Shown piece after piece: positions 1-6,317 of a stretch of 16,242 bases of DNA. Position 1 is the first letter of the stretch. Every line of letters starts with the position of its first letter. The position numbers and the translations under genes are program-made. Location of the stretch: assembly GCA_016202525.1 (NCBI GenBank), contig JACQOM010000128.1:1-16242 (forward strand). Direction: 5' to 3'. The stretch is from Chloroflexota bacterium (GTDB lineage: Bacteria; Chloroflexota; Dehalococcoidia; Dehalococcoidales; UBA2162). Below the pieces are notes generated by a model. That model worked only from the letters and a program-made list of their open reading frames with translations. It was not told the DNA's origin and searched no databases.

Positions 1-500
1 CTGCCAGTTACCAGTTCTACGCCGATGGGAAGCTGCTCAAGGAGGGGATTACTACCATCGCCCCCGGCTTCGGTAAGAGTTATAAGTATGCTTATGAAAG
101 TCACTTGCCGCTGGGGGAACGGATGAACTTTCTGGTCAGGACCGAATCGGCAGAGGGAGATTACGAGGTATCTCTATCCACGCCGCCGTATCCTCCTCAT
201 ATCTGGAGTAGCTTTGTCAGTTTCGCCTCCTTTTCGACATCGGTGATGAGCTTTATGGCCACCATGACCTATTACCAGAGTGCCTTTGGCAACGGCGTGG
301 GATTCAATGTGGGACTGCTCTATACTGTTGTCCTTATTGCTCTGCTCATTTTCTTGGAGTTGAGCCAGCCGCTGCTTCAAGGGAAGACTTTTATTGTCTT
401 GAGGAGACTGAGGATAAGGTTTAACATGGTTACCTGGCTATTGTTCATCATCTTCATGGGGATAGTCTATACCAGGGTGGTGATGATTCTTACCGGCTGA
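1..500 (+). CDS. C-terminal part of a multi-pass membrane protein (5' end outside window)
   Basis: The frame is open from base 3 to a TGA at 498-500, so the gene begins upstream of the window; TTG at 105 and ATG at 123 are internal. The visible 165 residues begin with a soluble, beta-rich-looking stretch (about residues 1-60, containing QFYADGKLL). Three hydrophobic segments follow: roughly SSFVSFASFSTSVMSFMATM, VGLLYTVVLIALLIFL and TWLLFIIFMGIVYTRVVMIL. The product therefore ends in the membrane with a short tail. I do not recognise the family. It is followed by the glycosyltransferase gene after 52 bp on the same strand, which suggests a shared envelope-related operon, but this is inference from spacing only. 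Confidence 0.7.
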   Translation, partial: ASYQFYADGKLLKEGITTIAPGFGKSYKYAYESHLPLGERMNFLVRTESAEGDYEVSLSTPPYPPHIWSSFVSFASFSTSVMSFMATMTYYQSAFGNGVGFNVGLLYTVVLIALLIFLELSQPLLQGKTFIVLRRLRIRFNMVTWLLFIIFMGIVYTRVVMILTG

Positions 501-552
501 TGGTTCGACTCCGCTCACATGAAAATAATCTTTGCCATGAGGTAAACTCTGG

Positions 553-1527
553 TTGATGCAAGGCGTAAGTATTGTCATCCCGGCCTATAACGCCGAGCTT
601 ACACTTAAGGAGTGTCTGCAAGCGATGACAACTCTCAGGTGGGATGGCGAACTCGAAGTTATCGTAGTCGATGACGGCAGCACCGATAAGACCTCTGGTA
701 ATGCTATCTCTTTCTCCGGAGTCAGGGTTATCGGTATCTCTCACGGGGGAGCGGCAAGGGCAACCAATACCGGCATCAAGGCGGCGCGATATGATATTGT
801 GGTTTTGTTCGATGCCGATGCCGTGCCGGAAGAAGGCTGGCTGAAGAAGATGATTCCTTCTCTGGGTGACCCTTCGGTGGGCGCCGTGGCCGGCTCGGCG
901 GTAACGGCCAACAGGAGTATCATCGGCCGGATTGCTGGCTATGATGTGGAATGGCGTATCAGGCGTATTTCGGGGGATACCGACCATCTCTCGACATTGA
1001 ATACTGCCTACCGCCGCGAGGTTCTGCTTGAAGTCGGGCTGCTTACTGAAGAGTTGAAGGCAGGTTATGACGTCGACCTGAGCCGCCGGTTGAGAGCCGC
1101 CGGTTATCGCCTGCTCTTGAGGAAAGATGTTAGCTGCCGTCACTACTGGAAGGATGACCTCAGGGAGTATCTCCGCCAGCAATACAACTATGCTTATTAT
1201 CGTATGGAGTTGACACGGCGCTTCGGCAAGCCCCATGACCGTGTTGCCGGGCTGGGGATGGTTTTGCAGGTCCCCTTTACGGTACTCATCCTTCTTTTGG
1301 CTGTATCCGGCAGTCTGGTATCTCCTTGGGCGCCGCTACTACTTTTCTCACTGCCTCTCATTCACCTGCCGGAAACCTTTTCTTTACTCTACAAAAGGAA
1401 AAAATTAAGCCTGCTTCTTCTGCCGTTGCTCTTTACGGTGAGAAATCTTGTCTGGGTGTGGGGGGCTGTGAGGTGGGGGATAGGTAAAGTACCCCTGCCG
1501 GGACTCGAACCCGGGCACACGGTTTAG
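553..1527 (+). CDS. Family 2 (GT-A) glycosyltransferase with C-terminal membrane anchor
   Basis: Transfers a sugar from a nucleotide-sugar to an unknown acceptor at the inner face of the membrane, as GT2 enzymes do. The GT2 signatures are visible: SIVIPAYNA (residues 6-14), VVDDGSTD (38-45), the metal-binding DAD (87-89) and an acceptor-region motif GYDVDLSRRLRAAG (171-184). Two or three hydrophobic segments follow (about 236-253, 256-275, 285-305). The start may be TTG 553 or the adjacent ATG 556; GAGG lies at 539-542. Residues 313-324 and the stop codon are antisense to the tRNA-Arg gene, so the last dozen residues (VPLPGLEPGHTV) are tRNA sequence and not a domain. The stop at 1525-1527 falls inside the attachment-site repeat. 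The substrate cannot be read from sequence. Confidence 0.9.
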   Translation: MMQGVSIVIPAYNAELTLKECLQAMTTLRWDGELEVIVVDDGSTDKTSGNAISFSGVRVIGISHGGAARATNTGIKAARYDIVVLFDADAVPEEGWLKKMIPSLGDPSVGAVAGSAVTANRSIIGRIAGYDVEWRIRRISGDTDHLSTLNTAYRREVLLEVGLLTEELKAGYDVDLSRRLRAAGYRLLLRKDVSCRHYWKDDLREYLRQQYNYAYYRMELTRRFGKPHDRVAGLGMVLQVPFTVLILLLAVSGSLVSPWAPLLLFSLPLIHLPETFSLLYKRKKLSLLLLPLLFTVRNLVWVWGAVRWGIGKVPLPGLEPGHTV

Positions 1528-1562
1528 GAAACCGCTGCTCTATCCGCCTGAGCTACAGGGGC
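1490..1562 (-). tRNA. tRNA-Arg (anticodon CCU), intact copy at the left element junction
   Basis: Read on the minus strand, the sequence folds as a 73-nt cloverleaf. The acceptor stem GCCCCTG/CAGGGGT has a terminal G-U, the D arm is GCTC/GAGC, and the anticodon stem GCGGT/ACCGT has the 7-nt loop TTCCTAA. The variable loop is 4 nt, the T arm is CCGGG-TTCGAGT-CCCGG, and the discriminator is A. The anticodon CCU reads AGG. CCA is not encoded. The 5' half (tRNA nt 1-39) is the attachment core and is duplicated at 10532-10574; the 3' half is chromosomal. Everything upstream of the tRNA is now element DNA, with the integrase stop codon 48 bp away in the same orientation. Expression may therefore depend on element transcription. 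It overlaps the end of the convergent glycosyltransferase gene by 38 bp. Confidence 0.95.
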
Positions 1563-1566
1563 ATGA
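1524..1566 (-). repeat. attL core: 43-bp direct repeat within tRNA-Arg
   Basis: The sequence is identical base for base to 10532-10574. It covers tRNA nucleotides 1-39, from the 5' end through the anticodon loop, plus four bases upstream. Identity stops immediately on both sides (t versus a at the left, a versus t at the right). Because the identity block begins in the anticodon loop and runs toward the 5' end, strand exchange probably occurs at or near the anticodon stem-loop. This copy is attached to the chromosomal 3' half, so the tRNA here is complete. Confidence 0.93.
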
Positions 1567-1605
1567 AGCTAAATTAAGAGTTTGCAACGCCGTTATGTTT
1601 ACTTC

Positions 1606-1625
1606 TGGCGTTAATTTGGCGTTAA
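1606..1625. promoter_or_regulatory. Left integrase arm-type sites (two 9-bp direct repeats)
   Basis: Two copies of TGGCGTTAA sit 11 bp apart, about 40 bp inside the left core, overlapping the last codons and stop of int. The same 20-bp block recurs exactly at 10406-10425, 107 bp inside the right core. Paired direct repeats near both ends of an element whose integrase has an N-terminal arm-binding domain are the expected layout of arm sites. The assignment is by position and repetition, not by binding data. Confidence 0.7.
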
Positions 1626-2765
1626 TACTATTTTCTTGTCCTGTTTTACCCCGGCGGGTAGCACTTCGTCCAGTAACGCCATAGCATCCTCTTGCATCCC
1701 ATCAATTATATGAGAATACACATCCATAGTAAAGGCTACGCTGGCATGTCCAAGAGCCTCGGAGATAACTTTCGGCTTTGCGCCACGCATCAGCATCAAT
1801 GAGGCGAATGTATGCCGCAAGTCATGGAAGCGGCATCCTGAGATACCGGCGTGTGCTGCCATCTTGTGAAAATTATGAGTTATCACTGACGGGTTAAGCG
1901 GCTCTCCCGATATACTGGTGAATACCAGGTCATCCAAGCTGAGTATCTTCCCTAATTCCAGGTACAACACTTCACGACAAGCCCGGTAGTCCTTCAAGAA
2001 CAAGGCTAATTTCGGCGTCAATCTGACACGGCGCCGGCTATGGCTTGTCTTAGGCTCTTTGAACTGGGATATGCCCCGGCGCTTGTATAGCACCTGGTTA
2101 ACCGATAGTGAGAGAAGGTCGAGGTCAATATCACGCCACCTTAACCCTAATAGTTCGGCCTCTCTAAGTCCAGTGCTCACGGCGGTGTAGACTACCGGGT
2201 AATAGTAGTTACCCTGTGCGTTCTCAAGAAGGGCCGTAACTTCTGAGGGGGTCAAGCTACGCATGACCTTCTTACGTGGTGAAGGTGGGTCAACCATCTC
2301 AGCAGGATTATGGCCTAGATAACCCTGTCTCACGGCGTATTTTAACGACTGAGATAACACCCTATGGTGATGGTGTACCGTCCTTGCTGATAGCTTCTCG
2401 CAAGCTTTGCCGTAATAGTTCTGAATTGCCTGGGGGTTAAGGTTCTTTAGTTGGACTTGACCTAAAGCTGGCATTAAGTGGGTCTCTATGATGGACTGAT
2501 AGCCGTCAAGAGTGCGTTGTGAGCAGTTGGTCTTAACGTAGCCTTCAAGCCAGTTATGAAGGTGCTCGGTCACTGTAAGGCGTCCCGGTGGGGTATATAC
2601 GCCTTTGTCAAGGCTAGATAGTAGTTCGGTTAATCGCCTTTGGGCGTCACCTTTACGGCCTCTTACCGTCTCAAAGTGTCTGCGGGGCTTACCGTCCGGC
2701 CCGGTGCCAGTGTAAATTTGAATCTGCCACGAGCCTCTACTCTTTTCACGTATGCTACCTCTCAT
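1611..2765 (-). CDS. int: Tyrosine recombinase (integrase) of the element
   Basis: Catalyses site-specific integration and excision between the tRNA-Arg attB and attP. The protein is 384 aa, the usual length for phage and ICE integrases. It has an N-terminal AP2-like arm-binding region (about 1-50, SWQIQIYTGTGPDGKPRR), an SAM-like core-binding domain (about 65-145) and a catalytic domain (170-365). The catalytic residues are R201 (TGLREAE), K239 (KTSHSRR), H314 and R317 (FHDLRHTF), H340 (LGHAS) and the nucleophile Y350 (MDVYSH). All are present, so it should be active. Its ATG overlaps the stop of the upstream excisionase-like gene (ATGA), implying translational coupling. The stop codon lies inside the left arm sites, and the tRNA-Arg follows 48 bp downstream with no evident terminator between. 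Confidence 0.96.
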   Translation of the reverse strand: MRGSIREKSRGSWQIQIYTGTGPDGKPRRHFETVRGRKGDAQRRLTELLSSLDKGVYTPPGRLTVTEHLHNWLEGYVKTNCSQRTLDGYQSIIETHLMPALGQVQLKNLNPQAIQNYYGKACEKLSARTVHHHHRVLSQSLKYAVRQGYLGHNPAEMVDPPSPRKKVMRSLTPSEVTALLENAQGNYYYPVVYTAVSTGLREAELLGLRWRDIDLDLLSLSVNQVLYKRRGISQFKEPKTSHSRRRVRLTPKLALFLKDYRACREVLYLELGKILSLDDLVFTSISGEPLNPSVITHNFHKMAAHAGISGCRFHDLRHTFASLMLMRGAKPKVISEALGHASVAFTMDVYSHIIDGMQEDAMALLDEVLPAGVKQDKKIVLTPN

Positions 2766-2935
2766 TTGGCGCCTCCTTTTGGCTTCCTTTTCCTGATATA
2801 ATCTAGGTCTAGCACTACCCAGTCGTGCCCTAGCTTCTTGGCTCTAATAAGTCCAGTTCTTGCTAACAATCTAACGTGGTCTTGGGACAATCCCAATTTC
2901 TCGGCAGCTTCTTTTGTCGAGTATATACGTTCCAT
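2762..2935 (-). CDS. Excisionase-like helix-turn-helix protein (57 aa), coupled to int
   Basis: A short gene beginning ATG at 2935 and ending with TGA at 2762-2764, overlapping the int start by 4 bp. The product starts MERIYSTKEAAEKLGLSQD and continues with HVRLLARTGLIRAKKLGHDW and VVLDLDYIRK. This is the MerR-like winged HTH_17 pattern: Y-S-T-K-E-A-A-E-K-L-G-L-S recognition unit, then a wing around KKLGHDW and a terminal helix. Small proteins of this family directly upstream of int act as recombination directionality factors or int regulators. No Shine-Dalgarno sequence precedes it: the promoter -10 box ends 8 bases before the ATG, so the mRNA would be leaderless. Excisionase function is inferred from fold and position; a pure repressor role is possible. 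Confidence 0.85.
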   Translation of the reverse strand: MERIYSTKEAAEKLGLSQDHVRLLARTGLIRAKKLGHDWVVLDLDYIRKRKPKGGAK

Positions 2936-2943
2936 ACTTTAGT

Positions 2944-2972
2944 ATTATAACTGTTATCAGTTATAATGTCAA
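2944..2972 (-). promoter_or_regulatory. Consensus sigma-70 promoter of the xis-like/int operon with palindromic operator
   Basis: On the minus strand there is TTGACA (2972-2967), a 17-bp spacer and TATAAT (2949-2944): a perfect consensus promoter. The spacer and -10 box form a palindrome, ATTATAACTG / CAGTTATAAT with 4 bases between (2944-2967). A dimeric repressor bound there would cover the promoter. The likely start site is at 2938-2937, only 2-3 bases before the ATG at 2935. Promoter call high confidence; operator function inferred. Confidence 0.88.
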
Positions 2973-3009
2973 GAGAGAAACAAACTGGAAGTGATGCGGC
3001 GGGAAGAAA

Positions 3010-3039
3010 TTGACTGAGGCAGAACGTTTGTGTTATATT
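3010..3039 (+). promoter_or_regulatory. Promoter with extended -10, divergent from the int operon
   Basis: TTGACT (3010-3015), an 18-bp spacer ending in TGT, and TATATT (3034-3039) give an extended -10 promoter. The -10 context TTGTGTTATATTGGGAC matches the chromosomal promoter before the CheB/CheR gene (TTGTGTTATAGTGGGAC at 13886-13902) at 16 of 17 positions, which supports recognition by the same sigma factor. It would start transcription near 3046 into a long region without a clear gene. Confidence 0.7.
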
Positions 3040-3045
3040 GGGACA

Positions 3046-3471
3046 AAGCAGTACATTTACAATTGAATAGAGCAAGGTCAAGCTGCCAGGAGAGACACCA
3101 ACGTATCTGGAGGTTGGCGAGTAATCTTCACTAATCGGGCACTATGCCGGAAACAGAAGGGCGTAAAAATATATCCCCGGCTGAAGAAGGCAAACCCCTC
3201 GGATTCTGGAGAGAAACGACCCAACTTCGGGTCCGTATGGCTTTCTCACACGCTGGAATTTCTTGACCCTCAATGACGGAGAGTGACAACTTAGTATCAG
3301 TAAGTCGTGACCAATATATCTTGGTTGTGTTCGATGTTCCGATTAACGACTTTCTCTTCTGACGAAATCATGCTTCGCTTGAGGCAATAGGGTTTCAGGG
3401 GAAACTGTTAAGTAAGACTTTGCGCAGGTGATAATCTGCGCTTAGTTTTTGTTTCCCCGAACCCCTTTTTT
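3046..3471 (+). ncRNA. Candidate structured non-coding RNA or long regulated leader (about 425 nt)
   Basis: The region is bounded by the extended -10 promoter and a nested hairpin with T-run at 3390-3471. No open frame in it has a start with a ribosome site. A 40-codon frame at 3144-3266 (MPETEGRKN...) lacks one, and a longer open frame at 3067-3276 has no ATG, GTG or TTG. Local hairpins include GACCC/GGGTC around an AACTTC loop (about 3218-3235) and ACCAA/TTGGT (about 3309-3324). I do not recognise tmRNA, RNase P, SRP, 6S or group I/II intron landmarks. Alternatives are an untranslated attenuator leader of the replication operon or degenerate coding DNA. Confidence 0.4.
3390..3471 (+). terminator. 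Nested intrinsic terminator
   Basis: The outer stem pairs 3390-3405 (with GGGGAAAC at 3398-3405) with GTTTCCCCGAACCC at 3451-3464, with small bulges, and is followed by TTTTTT at 3466-3471. It encloses an inner hairpin GCGCAG (3422-3427) / CTGCGC (3436-3441) with an 8-nt loop and its own T-rich tail (TTAGTTTTTG). Either could end transcription, and the two pairings are compatible. It lies between the promoter at 3010 and the next gene at 3556. Confidence 0.7.
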
Positions 3472-3475
3472 ATTT

Positions 3476-3522
3476 GAGCCGACTAAAGCAGATACGTACC
3501 TGCAAGTCGGCTCTTTTGTTTT
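3476..3522. terminator. Intrinsic terminator just before the replication operon
   Basis: A perfect 9-bp stem GAGCCGACT (3476-3484) / AGTCGGCTC (3505-3513) encloses an inner GCAG/CTGC pairing and is followed by TTTTGTTTT. It lies 42 bp before the first replication-operon start codon, and no promoter is recognisable in between. The operon is thus probably reached by readthrough or antitermination. Confidence 0.75.
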
Positions 3523-3555
3523 GGCTGCTGAAAAATTACAGGAGCAAAGAACGAA

Positions 3556-3753
3556 ATGGAAAAAGACGAAAGGTTGACAATGACTATCCCTGAGTTCGCT
3601 CAGGCTACCGGTATTTCAAGGAATTTAGCGTATTCCCTGGCCAGACAGGATTCATTGCCTGTCGCTGTAATCAAGCTGGGGCCAAAGCGCATGGTGCTGA
3701 GTCGCAAGGCTGTCTTAGCATTGCTTCAAGACAATAAAAAGCTGGAAAGCTAA
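3556..3753 (+). CDS. Small HTH_17/excisionase-family DNA-binding protein (65 aa)
   Basis: The product carries one MerR-type helix-turn-helix (about residues 9-55): a TIPEFAQATGISRNLAYSLA helix pair, a wing around IKLGPKRMVLS, and a final helix RKAVLALLQD. Proteins like this act as excisionase or as transcriptional regulators of mobile elements; as first gene of the replication operon it could autoregulate the operon. ATG 3556 is preceded by AGGAG at 3540-3544, a rather long spacing of 11. The next gene starts 19 bp after its stop. It resembles the other two HTH proteins of the element in fold but not closely in sequence. Confidence 0.82.
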   Translation: MEKDERLTMTIPEFAQATGISRNLAYSLARQDSLPVAVIKLGPKRMVLSRKAVLALLQDNKKLES

Positions 3754-3772
3754 AACAGGAGTGAGAGAAAGA

Positions 3773-3961
3773 ATGAAGGACTTGAGGAAAGTTGATTTTC
3801 AAGATAAACAGTTGACCTGTACTGATTGTGATGCCACTTTTACATTCACTAAAGGCGAACGATTTTACTACGCTTCAAAGGGACTATGCGAACCTAAACG
3901 TTGCCCCAACTGTCGGCTAAGGCGAAAGCTCACTCTAGTTAGAGAAGGGGGTGAGCTATGA
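3773..3961 (+). CDS. Small zinc-ribbon protein (62 aa)
   Basis: It contains the pattern of the probable zinc-ribbon domain found in many bacterial and element proteins: LTCTDCDATFTFTKGERFYY (residues 14-33), then KG..EPKRCPNCR. The four predicted zinc ligands are C16, C19, C44 and C47. I chose ATG 3773 (AGGAG at 3757-3761) over GTG 3761, because GTG 3761 overlaps that ribosome site. Its stop overlaps the ATG of the large replication protein by 4 bp (ATGA), so the two are translationally coupled and probably made in fixed ratio. The fold suggests nucleic-acid or protein contact; the exact role is unknown. Confidence 0.8.
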   Translation: MKDLRKVDFQDKQLTCTDCDATFTFTKGERFYYASKGLCEPKRCPNCRLRRKLTLVREGGEL

Positions 3962-6279
3962 CTTTGGAGAAGCACCACATTGAACAGCTACAAAGCAGTG
4001 CTATATCACCTGAGATAATTGCCGAACGCGGGTATCGCTCTATTACTAATAAGAGTGAGTTGGCCGGTCTGGGTTTTAGTAGCTCACAACAACGTGTGCC
4101 TGGGCTGTTGATTCCGCAATGGGGTGTTGATGGCAAAGAAACAGGCTATCAATACCGGCCTGATAATCCCCGCACGAACGGTAAACATAAGGCGATTAAA
4201 TACGAGAATCCTACCGGTGGCAGTATTCGTCTGGACTGCCCGCCACGCTGCCAGAAGATGCTTGGTGACCCGTCAATTCCGTTGTGGATTACTGAAGGCA
4301 GCAAGAAGGCGGATGCCCTGGCTTCGCATGGAGCCTGCGCTATTTCGCTGACTGGTGTTTGGGGCTTCAAAGGCAAAAATGAGCTTGGTGGCATTACTAT
4401 GCTGGCCGACTGGGATTATATCGCTCTCAAAGAGAGGCTGGTATACCTGGCTTTTGACTCAGACATTGTTGATAAGTCTGCGGTGAAAAAGGCACTGCAA
4501 AGGATGGCGCAACACCTTGAAACCAGAGCGGTTATCGTCAAAATTGTGCGACTACCCAGTAGCAACGGGGCAAAGGTTGGCATTGATGACTACCTGGCTG
4601 CCGGGCATACCCTTGCCGATGCCGAGGCTCTTAGTGAAGCGCATGAAGCCGATGTAGAGGAGCAAACTATCAGGCGTCCTTATTTCTACTACGATGGCAG
4701 ACTGTATCTTCAGGTTAAGATGGTTGATGGTAAAATGGCCTTTGCCTATCTTGATGGGGGAAAGGTAAAGTATGCCGAGGCGCTTCCAATTGGGAACGGC
4801 CGCAATGTGGTTCCGCAATTCCTGCCAAAAGGCGAGGATAGTGTAGAACTCGACCTTGTTGGTTTGCCCGATGAGGGGATTGCCGCCACCGCATTACTCA
4901 ACTCTGCCGAACTATTCGAACGGATAAAGGGTTATATTAAGAGGTATGTTGACCTGGACCCGCTAGACCTGGAGCTTTGTTGTTATTACAGCCTGTTTAC
5001 CTGGTTCTATCGTAAGGTCAACACTTTGGGCTACTTACGGTTCATTGCTGACACCGGCAAGGGGAAGACGAGGGCGCAGAAGGTCGTGGGGGATTTATGC
5101 TTCTATCCTTTCCATACCAGCGGCGCCAGCAGTTTTAGTGGCATGGCCCGAACTAGCCAACATTGGAGGGGCACGCTGATTATGGATGAGGCTGACATGG
5201 ATGGAGATATGGCTAGTCAAGTTATCAAGTTCTTAAACCTGGGCTTTGAACGGGGCCAGTATTACGTTCTCTCCGATAAACAGAATCCCCGACTACAGCA
5301 GTACTTCGACCCCTTCATGACGAAGATTTTGGCGATGCGGAAACCATTTCCGGATAATGCCACTGAGGGCCGATTGCTCAGCATTACCACCTACGAAACT
5401 ACAAACTTGGACATTCCGATACTACTACCCCCCGAATATCCTGCTGAAGTTGAGACATTGCGTAACACTATCGCTCGGTTCGTTCTGGAATACTGGGATA
5501 AAGTTGATGGTAGCAAAATGACCGACTTTAGACACTTACCTATCGAACCACGATTAAAGCAGTTGGCTATGCCGCTGTCTATCATCTTTCAGGTGTGGCC
5601 CGATGGGGTAGAGCAGTTTGAAGATTATCTGCTCGCACGCCAGAGGGAATTGAGACGTGCGAGGTCAACATCCTGGGAAGGCACGCTCTTTAACCTTGTT
5701 TACTCTATCGCTGTGGGTGACATAGACCTGAAGGATTCTTTCCTTGAGTATTATTCTCAGGGCGGGAATATCGAGGCCATAACTCCGACTATGATAGCCA
5801 AGCAAATGAGCAGCAAGCCGAAGTCAATAACACAGGGACTAACAAGCATTGGCTTCGAAGTGGAAAGCCGAAGGTTACCATCAGGCAATAAGAAACCGAG
5901 GCTCTACTGTGTGCCGGATGCGAGGAAGTGGCGGGAAGTGGTATCCAGATATTATTACTCTGAAGATGATGCCCCCCCAGCCGAAGCTCCAGAGGTATTG
6001 CGCGGTTCGAAATATATCGTGTTCCCTGAACCGTCCCAAGTGTCCCAAGTGTCCCCACCGCTTACAAAACCTGCCGCACCAAAGGAAACGGGGACGGATG
6101 GGACGGATGGGACACTTACCGGCACACGGAATAATGGCTATGATGACACAACGGGTATGCCGGACTATCCAACTAAGCCGTGTTTCAATTGTAAGGGTAT
6201 TGCTTTCTGGCCTGATTTTAAGAATAAACGCTGGATATGCTCACGCTGTCACCCAAAGCCAGAGGCGAACAATGTTTAA
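3958..6279 (+). CDS. Replication protein: DUF3854/TOPRIM-like domain plus P-loop ATPase (primase-helicase type)
   Basis: 773 aa. The N-terminal third shows the TOPRIM-like arrangement of DUF3854 proteins: ITEG (111-114), a nucleotide-region glycine GVWGFKG (133-139), FDSD (166-169) and GIDDYL (208-213). The middle has a P-loop ADTGKGKT (364-371), whose first Gly is Ala, and a Walker B TLIMDE (406-411), as in DnaB/SF3-like replicative ATPases of elements. A helical, probably winged-helix region follows (about 600-660), then a low-complexity linker (680-730) and a C-terminal zinc ribbon with C742, C745, C761 and C764. This order fits a protein that primes and unwinds the excised circle. Start at ATG 3958, coupled to the zinc-ribbon gene. 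The linker DNA contains 9-bp iterated repeats (6033-6113). A helicase-only or integrity-checking role cannot be excluded. Confidence 0.85.
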   Translation: MTLEKHHIEQLQSSAISPEIIAERGYRSITNKSELAGLGFSSSQQRVPGLLIPQWGVDGKETGYQYRPDNPRTNGKHKAIKYENPTGGSIRLDCPPRCQKMLGDPSIPLWITEGSKKADALASHGACAISLTGVWGFKGKNELGGITMLADWDYIALKERLVYLAFDSDIVDKSAVKKALQRMAQHLETRAVIVKIVRLPSSNGAKVGIDDYLAAGHTLADAEALSEAHEADVEEQTIRRPYFYYDGRLYLQVKMVDGKMAFAYLDGGKVKYAEALPIGNGRNVVPQFLPKGEDSVELDLVGLPDEGIAATALLNSAELFERIKGYIKRYVDLDPLDLELCCYYSLFTWFYRKVNTLGYLRFIADTGKGKTRAQKVVGDLCFYPFHTSGASSFSGMARTSQHWRGTLIMDEADMDGDMASQVIKFLNLGFERGQYYVLSDKQNPRLQQYFDPFMTKILAMRKPFPDNATEGRLLSITTYETTNLDIPILLPPEYPAEVETLRNTIARFVLEYWDKVDGSKMTDFRHLPIEPRLKQLAMPLSIIFQVWPDGVEQFEDYLLARQRELRRARSTSWEGTLFNLVYSIAVGDIDLKDSFLEYYSQGGNIEAITPTMIAKQMSSKPKSITQGLTSIGFEVESRRLPSGNKKPRLYCVPDARKWREVVSRYYYSEDDAPPAEAPEVLRGSKYIVFPEPSQVSQVSPPLTKPAAPKETGTDGTDGTLTGTRNNGYDDTTGMPDYPTKPCFNCKGIAFWPDFKNKRWICSRCHPKPEANNV
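6033..6113. repeat. Three-by-three 9-bp spaced repeats in opposite orientation inside the replication gene
   Basis: GTCCC occurs at 6033, 6042 and 6051, and GGGAC at 6091, 6100 and 6109, each set exactly 9 bp apart. The unit AAGTGTCCC is found twice on the left, and its complement GGGACACTT once on the right. They encode SQVSQVS and TDGTDGT in a linker. The symmetric arrangement could act as iterons or a cruciform at an origin; simple codon-level repeat expansion is the alternative. Confidence 0.6.
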
Positions 6280-6317
6280 GGGAAGCAAAGAGGCTAGTGA
6301 GGGGGGGGAATACTCGG

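Noticed and set aside
490..1236. Long minus-strand open frame opposite the glycosyltransferase
   Set aside because: Antisense to a gene with clear GT2 motifs; no ribosome site and no recognisable protein.
1488..1527. PLPGLEPG peptide as a protein motif
   Set aside because: It is the well-known translation of the antisense strand of a tRNA 3' end.
2863..3081. 72-aa minus-strand open frame across the divergent promoters
   Set aside because: Overlaps the consensus promoter, palindrome and the start of the HTH gene; no ribosome site and atypical composition.
3046..3471. tmRNA, RNase P RNA, SRP RNA or intron
   Set aside because: None of the landmark sequences of these RNAs could be found; the region is left as an unassigned candidate.
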